Positions 1 to 9,694 of a stretch of 64,000 nt of DNA are shown here, piece after piece. The stretch is from NCBI RefSeq assembly GCF_001953875.1, contig NZ_MQUR01000009.1:62001-126000 (forward strand), read 5' to 3'. Each line of letters begins with the position of its first letter. Within the stretch, counting starts at the first letter, position 1. The notes below the pieces were generated by a model, which was given only the letters and a program-made list of their open reading frames with translations, searched no databases and was not told the DNA's origin. The DNA comes from Streptomyces amritsarensis (lineage in GTDB: Bacteria; Actinomycetota; Actinomycetes; Streptomycetales; Streptomycetaceae). Made by a program: the position numbers and the translations under genes.

Positions 1-1970
1 TCAACATGTCGATCGGCGGCCTGCCGGCCCTCAACGACGGCAACAACGCGCGCGCCGAGCTCTACCGCAACCTCGTCGACACCTACGGCGTCCAGCTGGT
101 CATCTCGGCCGGCAACTCCGGCCCGGGTGTGAACACGATCGGCGACCCGGCCCTCGCGGACAAGGTCATCTCCGTGGGCGCCTCGGTCTCCAAGGAGACG
201 TGGGCCGCCAACTACGGCTCCGGCGTGAGCACGAAGTACAACATGTTCCCCTTCTCCTCGCGCGGCCCGCGTGAGGACGGCGGCTTCACGCCGACCATCA
301 GCGCCCCCGGCGCGGCCATCAACACCATCCAGACCTGGCTGCCCGGCGCGCCGGTGAAGGAGGCCGGCTACAGCCTGCCGGCCGGCTACGGCATGCTCCA
401 GGGCACCTCGATGGCCTCGCCGCAGGCGGCGGGCGCGAGCGCCCTGCTGATCTCGGCCGCGAAGCAGCAGAACATCAAGCTGACCCCGGCCTCCCTGCGG
501 GTCGCGCTCACCAGCTCCGCCAAGAAGATCGACAACGTCCCCGCGCACGCGCAGGGCTCGGGTCTGATCGACGTGAACGGCGCCTGGGAGTCCATCCAGC
601 GTGACGCGAAGGCCAACGAGTTCACCGTCAAGGCGCCGGTCGACACCGCGATCGACCAGTTCCTGAAGACCCCGGGCTTCGGCACCGGCCTGTACGACCG
701 CGAGGGCGGCCTCAAGGTCGGCCAGAAGAAGGTCTACAACGTCGTCGTCACCCGCACCACGGGCGTCAAGTACGGCACGCGGCACGACCTGAGCTGGCGC
801 AACAACGACGGCACCTTCAAGGTCGTCGGCGGCTACGACTACGTCACCCTGCCGCTGAACAAGCCCGTCACCATCAAGGTCGAGGCCAACGCCAAGACGG
901 CCGGCGTCCACAGCGGCATCCTGCAGCTGGACGACGAGACGACCGAGGGCATCGACAAGCAGATCCTGACGACCGTCGTGGCTTCCGCCCCCCTGGCCGC
1001 GCCGGCGTTCTCCCTGTCGCAGTCCTCCACCGTGCAGCGCAACTCGCACAAGTCGTACTTCGTGACCGTGCCGCCGGGCGCCAAGAGCCTGGAGGTCGCG
1101 CTCAGCGGTCTCGCGGCGGGCGCCCAGACGCGCTTCATCGCGATCCACCCCTACGGCGTGCCGGTCGACCCGACGGCCACGACCAACTGCTACCCGAACT
1201 ACGACAACCCGGCCAACACCTGCCGCCCCGACCTGCGCTCGTACCCCGAGCCGACGCCGGGCGTCTGGGAGATCGAGGTCGAGGCCCGCCGTACGTCTGC
1301 GGTCCTGGACAACCCGTTCAAGCTGGACGTCTCCGTGCTCGGCGCGACCTTCGACCCCGCGGTCAAGGTCCTGCCCGAGGTGAAGCAGGGCACCCCGGCC
1401 CCGGTCCAGTGGAGCGTCAAGAACGCCGGCGCGGCCATCACCGGCGGCAAGCTCAAGGGCGGCCCGCTCGGCTCCGCGAAGGTCGCCAAGCCGACCATCG
1501 CCGACGGTGAGACCCACACCACCGAGATCGCGGTGCCCGCGGGCACCTCCCGCCTCGACGTCGCGATCGGCAAGGTGTCCGACACCGCCGCCGACCTCGA
1601 CCTCGAGGTCTACAAGGACGGCATCAAGGTCGGCTCCGCCGCCGACGGCGACTCCGAGGAGGCCGTGAGCCTGAAGAACCCGGCCGCGGGCACCTACACC
1701 GTCAAGGTGATCGGCTACGCGGTCCCGTCCGGCTCCACCACGTACGACTACCGCGACGTGTTCTTCTCGGCCGCCCTGGGCTCCGTCCAGGTCGACGAGG
1801 CCGCCGCGGTGGACCTCGCCACCGGCGCCACCGCGCAGGTCTCGGCGAACGTCCTGGTCACCAGCGCGGCCCCCGAGGGCCGCCAGTTCTTCGGCCAGGT
1901 CGAGCTGCTCAACGCCCGCGGCACCGCCGCCGGCACCGGCAGCGTGCAGATCGAGAAGGTCCTCCCGTAG
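1..1970 (+). CDS. Secreted S8 (subtilisin-like) serine peptidase, 3' part only
   Basis: The reading frame is open from the window edge, so the signal peptide, catalytic Asp and His lie upstream. The visible part holds the oxyanion-hole Asn motif (VISAGNSGPG, near position 110) and the catalytic Ser motif GTSMASPQAAG (near 405), both diagnostic of peptidase family S8. About 500 residues follow the Ser, with beta-sandwich-like sequence and a pre-peptidase C-terminal-like segment near the end, which fits a large extracellular multidomain subtilase. It ends at a TAG followed by a strong hairpin. Substrate cannot be read from the sequence. The family call is secure; completeness cannot be judged. 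Confidence 0.93.
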   Translation, partial: NMSIGGLPALNDGNNARAELYRNLVDTYGVQLVISAGNSGPGVNTIGDPALADKVISVGASVSKETWAANYGSGVSTKYNMFPFSSRGPREDGGFTPTISAPGAAINTIQTWLPGAPVKEAGYSLPAGYGMLQGTSMASPQAAGASALLISAAKQQNIKLTPASLRVALTSSAKKIDNVPAHAQGSGLIDVNGAWESIQRDAKANEFTVKAPVDTAIDQFLKTPGFGTGLYDREGGLKVGQKKVYNVVVTRTTGVKYGTRHDLSWRNNDGTFKVVGGYDYVTLPLNKPVTIKVEANAKTAGVHSGILQLDDETTEGIDKQILTTVVASAPLAAPAFSLSQSSTVQRNSHKSYFVTVPPGAKSLEVALSGLAAGAQTRFIAIHPYGVPVDPTATTNCYPNYDNPANTCRPDLRSYPEPTPGVWEIEVEARRTSAVLDNPFKLDVSVLGATFDPAVKVLPEVKQGTPAPVQWSVKNAGAAITGGKLKGGPLGSAKVAKPTIADGETHTTEIAVPAGTSRLDVAIGKVSDTAADLDLEVYKDGIKVGSAADGDSEEAVSLKNPAAGTYTVKVIGYAVPSGSTTYDYRDVFFSAALGSVQVDEAAAVDLATGATAQVSANVLVTSAAPEGRQFFGQVELLNARGTAAGTGSVQIEKVLP

Positions 1971-1987
1971 CACCTTCCGCAGGAAGA

Positions 1988-2027
1988 CCCGAGGGGGCGG
2001 CGCTCTGACGAGCACCGCCCCCTCGGG
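1988..2027 (+). terminator. Hairpin terminator of the subtilase gene
   Basis: Perfect 13-bp arms (1988-2000 and 2015-2027) are followed inward, after a one-base mismatch, by 4-bp arms around a TGAC loop. It lies 18 bp after the subtilase stop. It lacks a U-tract, as is common in Streptomyces. Confidence 0.8.
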
Positions 2028-2146
2028 CCGTTCCCCGGCCGGCGCCACCGGCCGCGCGAGCGGCGGGGACCGGCTCCGACGGCTGTTGCGGCGAATGGCG
2101 CACACAGTGGATCTTCCCGGGGTATGTTGCGATCAGCAGTCGATCA

Positions 2147-2163
2147 TGTCCGCACAGCGGACA
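2147..2163. promoter_or_regulatory. Candidate operator, TGTCCG-N5-CGGACA (site 1)
   Basis: Perfect 6-bp inverted repeat with a 5-bp spacer, about 200 bp upstream of asd2. A second site of the same architecture lies at 2268-2284. The paired occurrence in one intergenic region suggests a dimeric DNA-binding protein; the regulator is unknown. Confidence 0.4.
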
Positions 2164-2267
2164 CGGCAGACCGGACGCCAACCGGCCCCGACCAGGCAAA
2201 ACGGTCGTTCCGGAGCCGTGAGGCACGGCCGCCATGCACTCGTCATGGGTGTTCGCATTCAGAACAC

Positions 2268-2284
2268 CGTCCGTTCCTCGGACA
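2268..2284. promoter_or_regulatory. Candidate operator, CGTCCG-N5-CGGACA (site 2)
   Basis: Same half-sites and the same 5-bp spacing as site 1, with only the first base unmatched. It ends 81 bp before the asd2 start and sits next to a locally AT-rich stretch that may be the promoter. Inference only. Confidence 0.4.
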
Positions 2285-2320
2285 ATAAATTGGACAAGGC
2301 GCGTGGGGTCGAACGCATGA

Positions 2321-3394
<1,074 letters not shown>

Positions 3395-3405
3395 CCCGCA
3401 CCGGG

Positions 3406-3451
3406 CACGGAGGAAGGGCGGGCGCCGTGCGGCGCCCGCCCTTCCTCCGTG
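3406..3451. terminator. Bidirectional terminator between asd2 and the DUF1203 gene
   Basis: Perfect 21-bp stem (3406-3426 with 3431-3451) and a GTGC loop, placed between two convergent genes: 11 bp after the asd2 stop and directly against the stop of the leftward gene. Confidence 0.9.
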
Positions 3452-3952
3452 TCAGGGCCGGCGCACCTCGAACTGGAAGCAGCCGTACTCGACGAAGCGC
3501 AGGTGCACGAGGGCCACCCCAGGATCGGCGAAGGCCTCGGCCAGGGCCCCGTCGATCACCCCCTCGGGATCCTCCCCGAGGTCCAGGACCCGCCCGCCGA
3601 GGATGTGCCCGCGGGCGTCGTAGCGCCGGGCGGTGCGCTGCACCCCGGCCCGGGCGAACGGGTACCCGCCGCCCTCCGCGGGCCCCCCGCACGCCTCGGC
3701 GTGGACGAAGACGGGCCCCTGCTCGTCGTAGGCGCCCGGATCGGCTCCGGTCGACGCCGCCCAGCGGCGCAGCGGCGCGTACGAGACGAGCGCGATCCGC
3801 TCCCCCGCCGTACTGGTGCGCAGGCAGCACCGCAGCGGTGCCCCGCCCTCCCCGTCGGTGTACGGGACGGGGGCCCGTCCCGCGTCGTCGCGCACGCGGA
3901 GCTCCTCGAGCACCGCCTCCTCGATGGGCCTCGCCCGGTATCTGGTGGTCAT
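3452..3952 (-). CDS. DUF1203 family protein
   Basis: A 166-residue soluble protein of unknown function. The sequence has the family's recognisable pieces: a cysteine pair after a proline-rich stretch (PLRCCLR), a GERIALVSYAPL segment, and a GPVFVHAEAC motif with a conserved histidine and cysteine in the middle. No signal peptide or membrane segment is seen. It is transcribed toward asd2 and is divergent from pepN. The family name rests on pattern recognition and should be confirmed by a profile search. Confidence 0.8.
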   Translation of the reverse strand: MTTRYRARPIEEAVLEELRVRDDAGRAPVPYTDGEGGAPLRCCLRTSTAGERIALVSYAPLRRWAASTGADPGAYDEQGPVFVHAEACGGPAEGGGYPFARAGVQRTARRYDARGHILGGRVLDLGEDPEGVIDGALAEAFADPGVALVHLRFVEYGCFQFEVRRP

Positions 3953-4092
3953 GCCCGTCAGCGTGCCGGGGCGGGGCTTGCCTGTCCGGCAGGTTTGCGA
4001 CCTCGCGTTCGCCCGTGGGTTACTCCGAGGCGGTGCCCGTCGCCCCCATGGAAGGATGTCGGGGCAACGTCACCATCGAAGGAGATGACCGC

Positions 4093-6681
4093 GTGCCAGG
4101 CACGAACCTCACCCGTGAAGAGGCGCAGCAGCGTGCGAAGCTGCTCACCGTCGACTCCTACGAGATCGAACTCGATCTCAGCGGTGCGCAGGAGGGCGGT
4201 ACCTACCCGTCCGTGACCACCGTGCGCTTCCAGTCGGCCGAGGCCGGGGCGGAGACCTTCATCGACCTGGTCGCCCCGGCGGTGCACGAGGTCGTCCTCA
4301 ACGGCAAGTCGCTCGACGTGGCGGCTGTCTTCCGCGACTCGCGGATCGCCCTGGCGCACCTCGCGGCCGGGGCCAACGAGCTGCGGGTCGTCGCGGACTG
4401 CGCGTACACCAACACCGGTGAGGGCCTCCACCGCTTCGTCGACCCGGTCGACCAGCAGGCCTACCTCTACACCCAGTTCGAGGTGCCGGACGCGCGGCGG
4501 GTCTTCGCCAGCTTCGAGCAGCCCGACCTGAAGGCCACGTTCCAGTTCACCGTGACGGCCCCCGAGGGCTGGACGGTCATCTCGAACTCCCCGACGCCGG
4601 CGCCCGCGGACGTCAAGGACAACGTCTGGCGTTTCGAGCCGACCCCGCGCATCTCCTCGTACATCACGGCGCTGATCGTCGGCCCGTACCACGCGGTGCA
4701 CAGCTCCTACGAGGGCAAGGACGGCCAGTCCGTGCCGCTCGGCATCTACTGCCGTCCCTCGCTCGCCGAGTTCCTCGACGCGGACGCGATCTTCGACGTG
4801 ACCCGGCAGGGCTTCGACTGGTTCCAGGAGAAGTTCGCCTACGACTACCCGTTCGCCAAGTACGACCAGCTCTTCGTGCCGGAGTTCAACGCGGGCGCGA
4901 TGGAGAACGCGGGTGCGGTCACCATCCGCGACCAGTACGTCTTCCGCTCGAAGGTGACGGACGCGGCGTACGAGGTGCGCGCGGAGACCATCCTCCACGA
5001 GCTCGCCCACATGTGGTTCGGCGACCTCGTCACCATGGAGTGGTGGAACGACCTGTGGCTGAACGAGTCGTTCGCCACCTACACCTCGATCGCGTGCCAG
5101 GCGTACGCGGAGGGCTCGAAGTGGCCGCACGCGTGGACCACCTTCGCCAACTCCATGAAGACGTGGGCCTACCGGCAGGACCAGCTGCCGTCGACGCACC
5201 CGATCATGGCGGACATCCGCGACCTCGACGACGTCATGGTCAACTTCGACGGCATCACGTACGCCAAGGGCGCCTCGGTGCTCAAGCAGCTCGTCGCCTA
5301 CGTCGGCATGGACGCCTTCTTCAAGGGCGTACAGGCCTACTTCAAGGCGCACGCCTTCGGCAACACGCGCCTGTCGGACCTGCTGGGCGCGCTGGAGGAG
5401 ACCTCGGGCCGCGACCTGACCGCCTGGTCGAAGGCGTGGCTGGAGACGGCCGGCATCAACGTCCTGCGCCCGGAGGTCAGCACCGACGCGAACGGTGTGA
5501 TCACCGCCTTCGGCATCCGCCAGGAGGCGCCCGCGCTGCCCGCCGGCGCCAAGGGCGAGTCCACACTGCGCCCGCACCGCATCGCGGTGGGCCTGTACGA
5601 GCTGCAGGACGGCGCGCTCGTGCGCACCGACCGGATCGAGCTGGACATCGACGGCGCGCTGACCACGGTGCCGGAGCTGGTGGGCCGCACCCGCCCGGCG
5701 GTCTTCCTGCTGAACGACGACGACCTGTCGTACGCGAAGGTCCGCCTGGACGAGGAGTCCCTCGCCGCGGTCACCGCGCACATCGGCGACTTCGCGGAGT
5801 CCCTGCCGCGCGCCCTGTGCTGGGCCTCGGCCTGGGACATGACGCGTGACGGGGAGCTCGCCACCCGCGACTACCTCTCGCTGGTGCTCTCGGGCATCGG
5901 CAAGGAGTCCGACATCGGCGTCGTCCAGTCGCTGCACCGGCAGGTGAAGCTGGCCATCGACCTGTACGCCGACCCGGCGTGGCGGGAGGAGGGCCTGGCG
6001 GCCTGGACCGAGGCCACCCTGGAGCACCTGCGTGCGGCGGAGCCGGCCGGCGACCACCAGCTGGCGTGGGCGCGGGCCTTCGCGGCCACCGCCCGCACGG
6101 AAGGGCAGCTGACCTACCTGTCGGCGCTGCTGGACGGGTCGGCGCAGATCGAGGGCCTGGCCGTGGACACCGAGCTGCGGTGGGCGTTCCTGGAGCGGCT
6201 CGCCGCGACGGGCGTGGCCGACGAGGCGGCCATCGCGGCGGAGCTGGAGCGGGACGCGACGGCGGCCGGCGAGCGCCACGCGGCGACGGCGCGGGCGGCC
6301 CGCCCGACGGCGGAGGCCAAGGCCGCGGCGTGGGCGTCGGTGGTGGAGTCCGGCGATCTGCCGAACGCGGTGCAGGAGGCCGTGATCGGCGGCTTCGTCC
6401 AGACCGACCAGCGCGAGCTGCTGGCCCCGTACACCGCGAAGTTCTTCGCGGCGGTCAAGGAGGTCTGGGAGACCCGCAGCCACGAGATCGCCCAGCAGAT
6501 CGCGGTGGGCCTGTACCCGGCGCTCCAGGTCTCGCAGGAGACCCTGGACGCGACGGACGCCTGGCTGGCATCGGCCCAGCCGAACGCCGCGCTGCGGCGT
6601 CTGGTGTCGGAGTCCCGGGCGGGCGTCGAGCGCGCCCTGAAGGCCCAGGCGGCCGACGCCGCCGCTGCCGCTCAGGCCTGA
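4093..6681 (+). CDS. pepN: Aminopeptidase N (M1 zinc metallopeptidase)
   Basis: An 862-residue cytoplasmic aminopeptidase that removes N-terminal residues from peptides. Seen: the exopeptidase motif GAMEN (268-272) and the zinc site HELAH with the third ligand 19 residues on (H302, H306, E325; E303 catalytic), then the ERAP1-like alpha-helical C-terminal domain. The GTG start at 4093 is chosen because GAAGGAG lies 8 bp upstream (4078-4084) and the protein then begins PGTNLTREEAQQRAK, as in other Streptomyces PepN. The frame stays open far upstream, but that sequence is Arg/Pro-rich and overlaps asd2. It is followed by a hairpin-rich intergenic repeat. Confidence 0.96.
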   Translation: MPGTNLTREEAQQRAKLLTVDSYEIELDLSGAQEGGTYPSVTTVRFQSAEAGAETFIDLVAPAVHEVVLNGKSLDVAAVFRDSRIALAHLAAGANELRVVADCAYTNTGEGLHRFVDPVDQQAYLYTQFEVPDARRVFASFEQPDLKATFQFTVTAPEGWTVISNSPTPAPADVKDNVWRFEPTPRISSYITALIVGPYHAVHSSYEGKDGQSVPLGIYCRPSLAEFLDADAIFDVTRQGFDWFQEKFAYDYPFAKYDQLFVPEFNAGAMENAGAVTIRDQYVFRSKVTDAAYEVRAETILHELAHMWFGDLVTMEWWNDLWLNESFATYTSIACQAYAEGSKWPHAWTTFANSMKTWAYRQDQLPSTHPIMADIRDLDDVMVNFDGITYAKGASVLKQLVAYVGMDAFFKGVQAYFKAHAFGNTRLSDLLGALEETSGRDLTAWSKAWLETAGINVLRPEVSTDANGVITAFGIRQEAPALPAGAKGESTLRPHRIAVGLYELQDGALVRTDRIELDIDGALTTVPELVGRTRPAVFLLNDDDLSYAKVRLDEESLAAVTAHIGDFAESLPRALCWASAWDMTRDGELATRDYLSLVLSGIGKESDIGVVQSLHRQVKLAIDLYADPAWREEGLAAWTEATLEHLRAAEPAGDHQLAWARAFAATARTEGQLTYLSALLDGSAQIEGLAVDTELRWAFLERLAATGVADEAAIAAELERDATAAGERHAATARAARPTAEAKAAAWASVVESGDLPNAVQEAVIGGFVQTDQRELLAPYTAKFFAAVKEVWETRSHEIAQQIAVGLYPALQVSQETLDATDAWLASAQPNAALRRLVSESRAGVERALKAQAADAAAAAQA

Positions 6682-6696
6682 CGGCTCGCGCCGTAG

Positions 6697-6814
6697 CCGG
6701 GGCTCCGCCCCGGACCTCGCGCCTCAAACGCCGAGGGGCTGAATTTCAGCCCGCCCGGCGTTTGAGGGCAGGGGCGCGGAGCGCACGTACGGGGTCTCCG
6801 GGGCGGAGCCCGGG
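6697..6814. repeat. Nested inverted-repeat element of the common Streptomyces intergenic type
   Basis: An 18-bp arm (6697-6714) reappears inverted at 6797-6814 with one mismatch. Inside is a perfect 12-bp stem (6722-6733 with 6756-6767), whose arms read CCTCAAACGCCG and its complement. Similar units are scattered through Streptomyces intergenic regions as I recall them. Here it separates convergent pepN and the LysR gene and probably works as a bidirectional terminator. Confidence 0.7.
6722..6767. terminator. Central hairpin of the intergenic repeat, terminator for pepN and the LysR gene
   Basis: Perfect 12-bp outer stem with a partly paired centre (GGGCTGAA / TTTCAGCCC). It lies 41 bp after the pepN stop and 67 bp before the LysR stop codon. 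Confidence 0.75.
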
Positions 6815-6833
6815 AGGCCCCGGGAGCGTACCG

Positions 6834-7733
6834 TCAGGGCCCGGCGGCGACGGTCCGCAAGGCCGTCAGGACGTGCGCCACCGCGGGAGCGGACTCGGCT
6901 CCGCGGCGGACCGCCGCGATCACGTGCCGGGTCGGCCGGTCCCGCGCCAGCACCCGTACCGCCACGCCGGAGGCCCGGCTCGACACCATCCGCGGGACCA
7001 GGGCCACGCCCATGCCCGCCTCGACCATGGCCAGGATCGCGGTCCACCCCGACGCCGAGTGGGCCTGTTCGGGCACGAAGCCGGCCGCCTCGCACGCGCC
7101 CCGGGCGATCTGCGACCACGGGCCGCTGCCTCCGTAGATCCACGGGTCGCCGGACAGGTCCGCCAGCCGCAGGTCCGCCGCGTCCCGCAGGGGGTGCGCC
7201 GGCGGGAGCGCCACGTCCAGCGGGTCCTCCATCAGCGTGACCCGGGTGAACCTGCGGTCCCGCGCGGTCGGCGCGTGGGCCGCCAGCGACAGCGCGAGGT
7301 CCACGCCCGCGGCCGCCAGGAGTTCGTACGACTCCGCGGCCTCGGTCTCCCGGACCCGGACCTCCACCCCGGGGTGGGTCGTGCGCAGCGCGGCCACCGC
7401 CGGGACCACCAGTGCGGGTACCGCGGTGGAGAACGCGCCGACCCGTACCTTCCCCGCGTCCCCGGCGAGGTAGCCCGCCAACTCCGCGTCGGCGCGCTCC
7501 AGCTGCGCGAAGACCTCCTCCGCGTGCCGCAGGACGAGGTGGGCGGCGTCGGTGAGGCGGACCCGGCGGCCCTGTGCCTCCAGCAGGACCACGCCGAGCT
7601 GCCGGGCGAGGTTCGTCAGCTGCTGTGACACGGCGGAGGGCGTCATGTGGAGCGCCTCGGCCGCCCGGGTCACGGTCCCCTGTTCCGCGAGGGTCCGCAG
7701 GATCCGCAGCTTCTTGATGTCCCACTCGGTCAT
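6834..7733 (-). CDS. LysR family transcriptional regulator
   Basis: A 299-residue regulator. The N-terminal winged helix-turn-helix is clear (LRTLAEQGTVTRAAEALHMTPSAVSQQLTNLARQ pattern, roughly residues 9-45), followed by a periplasmic-binding-fold effector domain. The ATG at 7733 gives a normal LysR start (MTEWDIKKLRIL); an upstream start at 7757 would overlap the preceding gene. It starts 10 bp after the EamA transporter stop, so it is probably the last gene of the leftward EamA/EamA/MFS transcription unit and may control amino-acid or metabolite export. The effector is unknown. Confidence 0.9.
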   Translation of the reverse strand: MTEWDIKKLRILRTLAEQGTVTRAAEALHMTPSAVSQQLTNLARQLGVVLLEAQGRRVRLTDAAHLVLRHAEEVFAQLERADAELAGYLAGDAGKVRVGAFSTAVPALVVPAVAALRTTHPGVEVRVRETEAAESYELLAAAGVDLALSLAAHAPTARDRRFTRVTLMEDPLDVALPPAHPLRDAADLRLADLSGDPWIYGGSGPWSQIARGACEAAGFVPEQAHSASGWTAILAMVEAGMGVALVPRMVSSRASGVAVRVLARDRPTRHVIAAVRRGAESAPAVAHVLTALRTVAAGP

Positions 7734-7743
7734 GGGGCCGAAC

Positions 7744-8673
7744 CTACCGCCGGGCACTTCCCAGCCCGACCCCGCCGAGGATCAGCGCCATGCAGAGCAG
7801 CTGGGCGGGTCCGGTCGGCTCACCCAGCAGCAGGAGGCCGAGCCCCGCCACGCACACCGGCTGGAGGTAGTAGACGACTCCCGCGCGGGCCGCCCCGATG
7901 ACCGAGACGGCCTTGTTCCAGGCGAAGAAGGCGACGGCGGAGGAGAACACCCCGACGTAGAGCAGCGGTCCGACCGTGCCGGCCGTCGTCTCGAAGCCGC
8001 CTTGGACGTGGAGGGAGACGGCGTAGGCCGGGGCCAGCATCAGCGCGCCGAGCACGAAGGTGGTGATCAGGAAGGCGAGCCCGCCGAGTTCGGCGGGCTT
8101 GCGCTTGAGCAGGGCGCTGTACGTGGCGAAGGAGAGGGCCGCGGCGAACATCCACAGGTCTCCGGCTGCGAAGTCGAAGCCGATCGAGCCGTCCCCGACG
8201 AGCAGCAGCACACCGAAGGCGGCGAGCAGCATCCCGAAGGTGCGGCGGGCGCCCAGGCGTTCGCCGCCGAGGCGGGCGTACAGCGCCATGACGACGGGCG
8301 AGGCGGCCATGATCATGCCCATGTTGGAGGCCGTTGTGGTCAGTCCGGCCTGGTGCACGAGCGTGTTGTAGAGGGTGACGCCGAACAGCGAGGCGAGGGC
8401 GGTGAAGCCCAGGTGGCGGCGGATCAGGGTGCGCTGCCGCCAGGCCTGGCGGGCGGCGAAGGGGGCGACGGCGAGCAGGGCGATGATCCAGCGCCAGAAG
8501 ACCGCCTGGACGGGCGGGACGGTCTCGGCCATGCCGCGGGTGGCGACGAAGCTGCCGGACCAGACGACCGTCGCGAGCAGGGCGAGGAGGACGCCGAGCC
8601 CGGCGGCGCCCTTCTTGCCGGTGCTGCCGGGTTCGGCGTGCGAAACGGTACGGGCGCGGTCCATGACGGCCAC
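7744..8673 (-). CDS. EamA/DMT superfamily transporter (first of two)
   Basis: A 309-residue inner-membrane protein with about ten hydrophobic helices arranged as two EamA repeats, each around an FWRW or ATYSALLKRKPAE-type segment. Members export amino acids, drugs or other small metabolites with the proton gradient. The GTG at 8673 is preferred because GGGGGAG lies about 7 bp upstream; the longer frame to 8733 would overlap the neighbouring EamA gene. It is about 40 bp downstream of that paralogue and directly precedes the LysR gene. The substrate cannot be assigned. Confidence 0.88.
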   Translation of the reverse strand: MAVMDRARTVSHAEPGSTGKKGAAGLGVLLALLATVVWSGSFVATRGMAETVPPVQAVFWRWIIALLAVAPFAARQAWRQRTLIRRHLGFTALASLFGVTLYNTLVHQAGLTTTASNMGMIMAASPVVMALYARLGGERLGARRTFGMLLAAFGVLLLVGDGSIGFDFAAGDLWMFAAALSFATYSALLKRKPAELGGLAFLITTFVLGALMLAPAYAVSLHVQGGFETTAGTVGPLLYVGVFSSAVAFFAWNKAVSVIGAARAGVVYYLQPVCVAGLGLLLLGEPTGPAQLLCMALILGGVGLGSARR

Positions 8674-8713
8674 TGTGCGTCTCCCCCTCGGGGTCGGTCG
8701 GATGTCGAGGGAC

Positions 8714-9646
8714 CTACCGTCGCACCCGCCCATCGGTCAGGTCCATCGAAAAGTTCCGATCATTCTTTTCATCAGAACTGAACGGTTGGGGGGTGCGGGC
8801 GGCTGCCAGCTGTCCGGCGACGGTGGCTGCGAAGGCGATGGCCATGCCCGCGAGCTGTACGGGGGTGAGGGCCTGGCCGAGGGCCGCCCAGCCGATGGCG
8901 GCGGCGGTGAGCGGGGAGAGCGGTCCGAGGAGGGTGACCGAGGTCGCGCCGAGCTGCCCGATGCCGCGGAACCAGAGCCAGTAGGCGATGCCGGTGTTGA
9001 TCAGCATCATGTAGCCGTAGCCGAGGAGGGCCTTGCCGTCGAGGGCGGGCGGTGCGCCCTCGACGAAGGCGGCCACCGGGATGATGACGAGGCCGCCGGC
9101 GGTCAGCTGCCAGCCGGTCATGGCCAGCGGTCCGACGCCCTCGGGCCGGCCCCAGCGCTTGGTCATCACGGTGCCCGCCGCCATGGAGGCGGAGGAGACC
9201 ACCCCGGCGACGACACCGGTCAGGTCCAGTGCCGCCTCGGCCCTGAGGACGACCATGCTCACGCCGAACGCCCCCACGACGGCGGCCAGCACGGTACGCA
9301 GGCTCGCGCGCTCCCCGAGGACGAGTGCGGCGAGGCCCACGACGAACAGGGGGCCGGCGGAGCCGAGTACGGCCGCGACCCCGCCGGGCAGCCGGTAGGC
9401 GGAGAGGAACAGCAGCGGGAAGAAGGCGCCGATGTTGAGGGTGCCGAGGACGGCGGACTTCCACCACCACGCGCCCTTGGGCAGGGTGCGGGCCAGCGCG
9501 GTGAGCAGCAGGCCCGCGGGCAGGGCCCGCATGACGCCGGTGAAGAGCGGCCGGTCGGGCGGCAGCAGTTCGGAGGCGACGGCGTAGGTCGAGCCCCAGG
9601 AGATGGGGGCGAGGGCGGTCAGGGCGACGGTGGCGAGACGCTTCAT
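8714..9646 (-). CDS. EamA/DMT superfamily transporter (second of two)
   Basis: A 310-residue membrane protein with ten predicted helices and the family's N-terminal pattern (ALAPISWGSTYAVASELLPPDRP, followed by FTGVMRALPAG). It is a diverged paralogue of the next gene in the same direction. Such YdcZ/RhaT-like carriers usually export metabolites. ATG start with GGAG about 9 bp upstream. It lies between the MFS gene (48-bp gap) and EamA1 (40-bp gap), consistent with one transcription unit under the MarR-type operator at 11081-11106. Confidence 0.9.
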   Translation of the reverse strand: MKRLATVALTALAPISWGSTYAVASELLPPDRPLFTGVMRALPAGLLLTALARTLPKGAWWWKSAVLGTLNIGAFFPLLFLSAYRLPGGVAAVLGSAGPLFVVGLAALVLGERASLRTVLAAVVGAFGVSMVVLRAEAALDLTGVVAGVVSSASMAAGTVMTKRWGRPEGVGPLAMTGWQLTAGGLVIIPVAAFVEGAPPALDGKALLGYGYMMLINTGIAYWLWFRGIGQLGATSVTLLGPLSPLTAAAIGWAALGQALTPVQLAGMAIAFAATVAGQLAAARTPQPFSSDEKNDRNFSMDLTDGRVRR

Positions 9647-9694
9647 GGCGGGTGGCTCCTCGTACGGGTGAGGAAGGCGGGACCGGGGTGTGGG

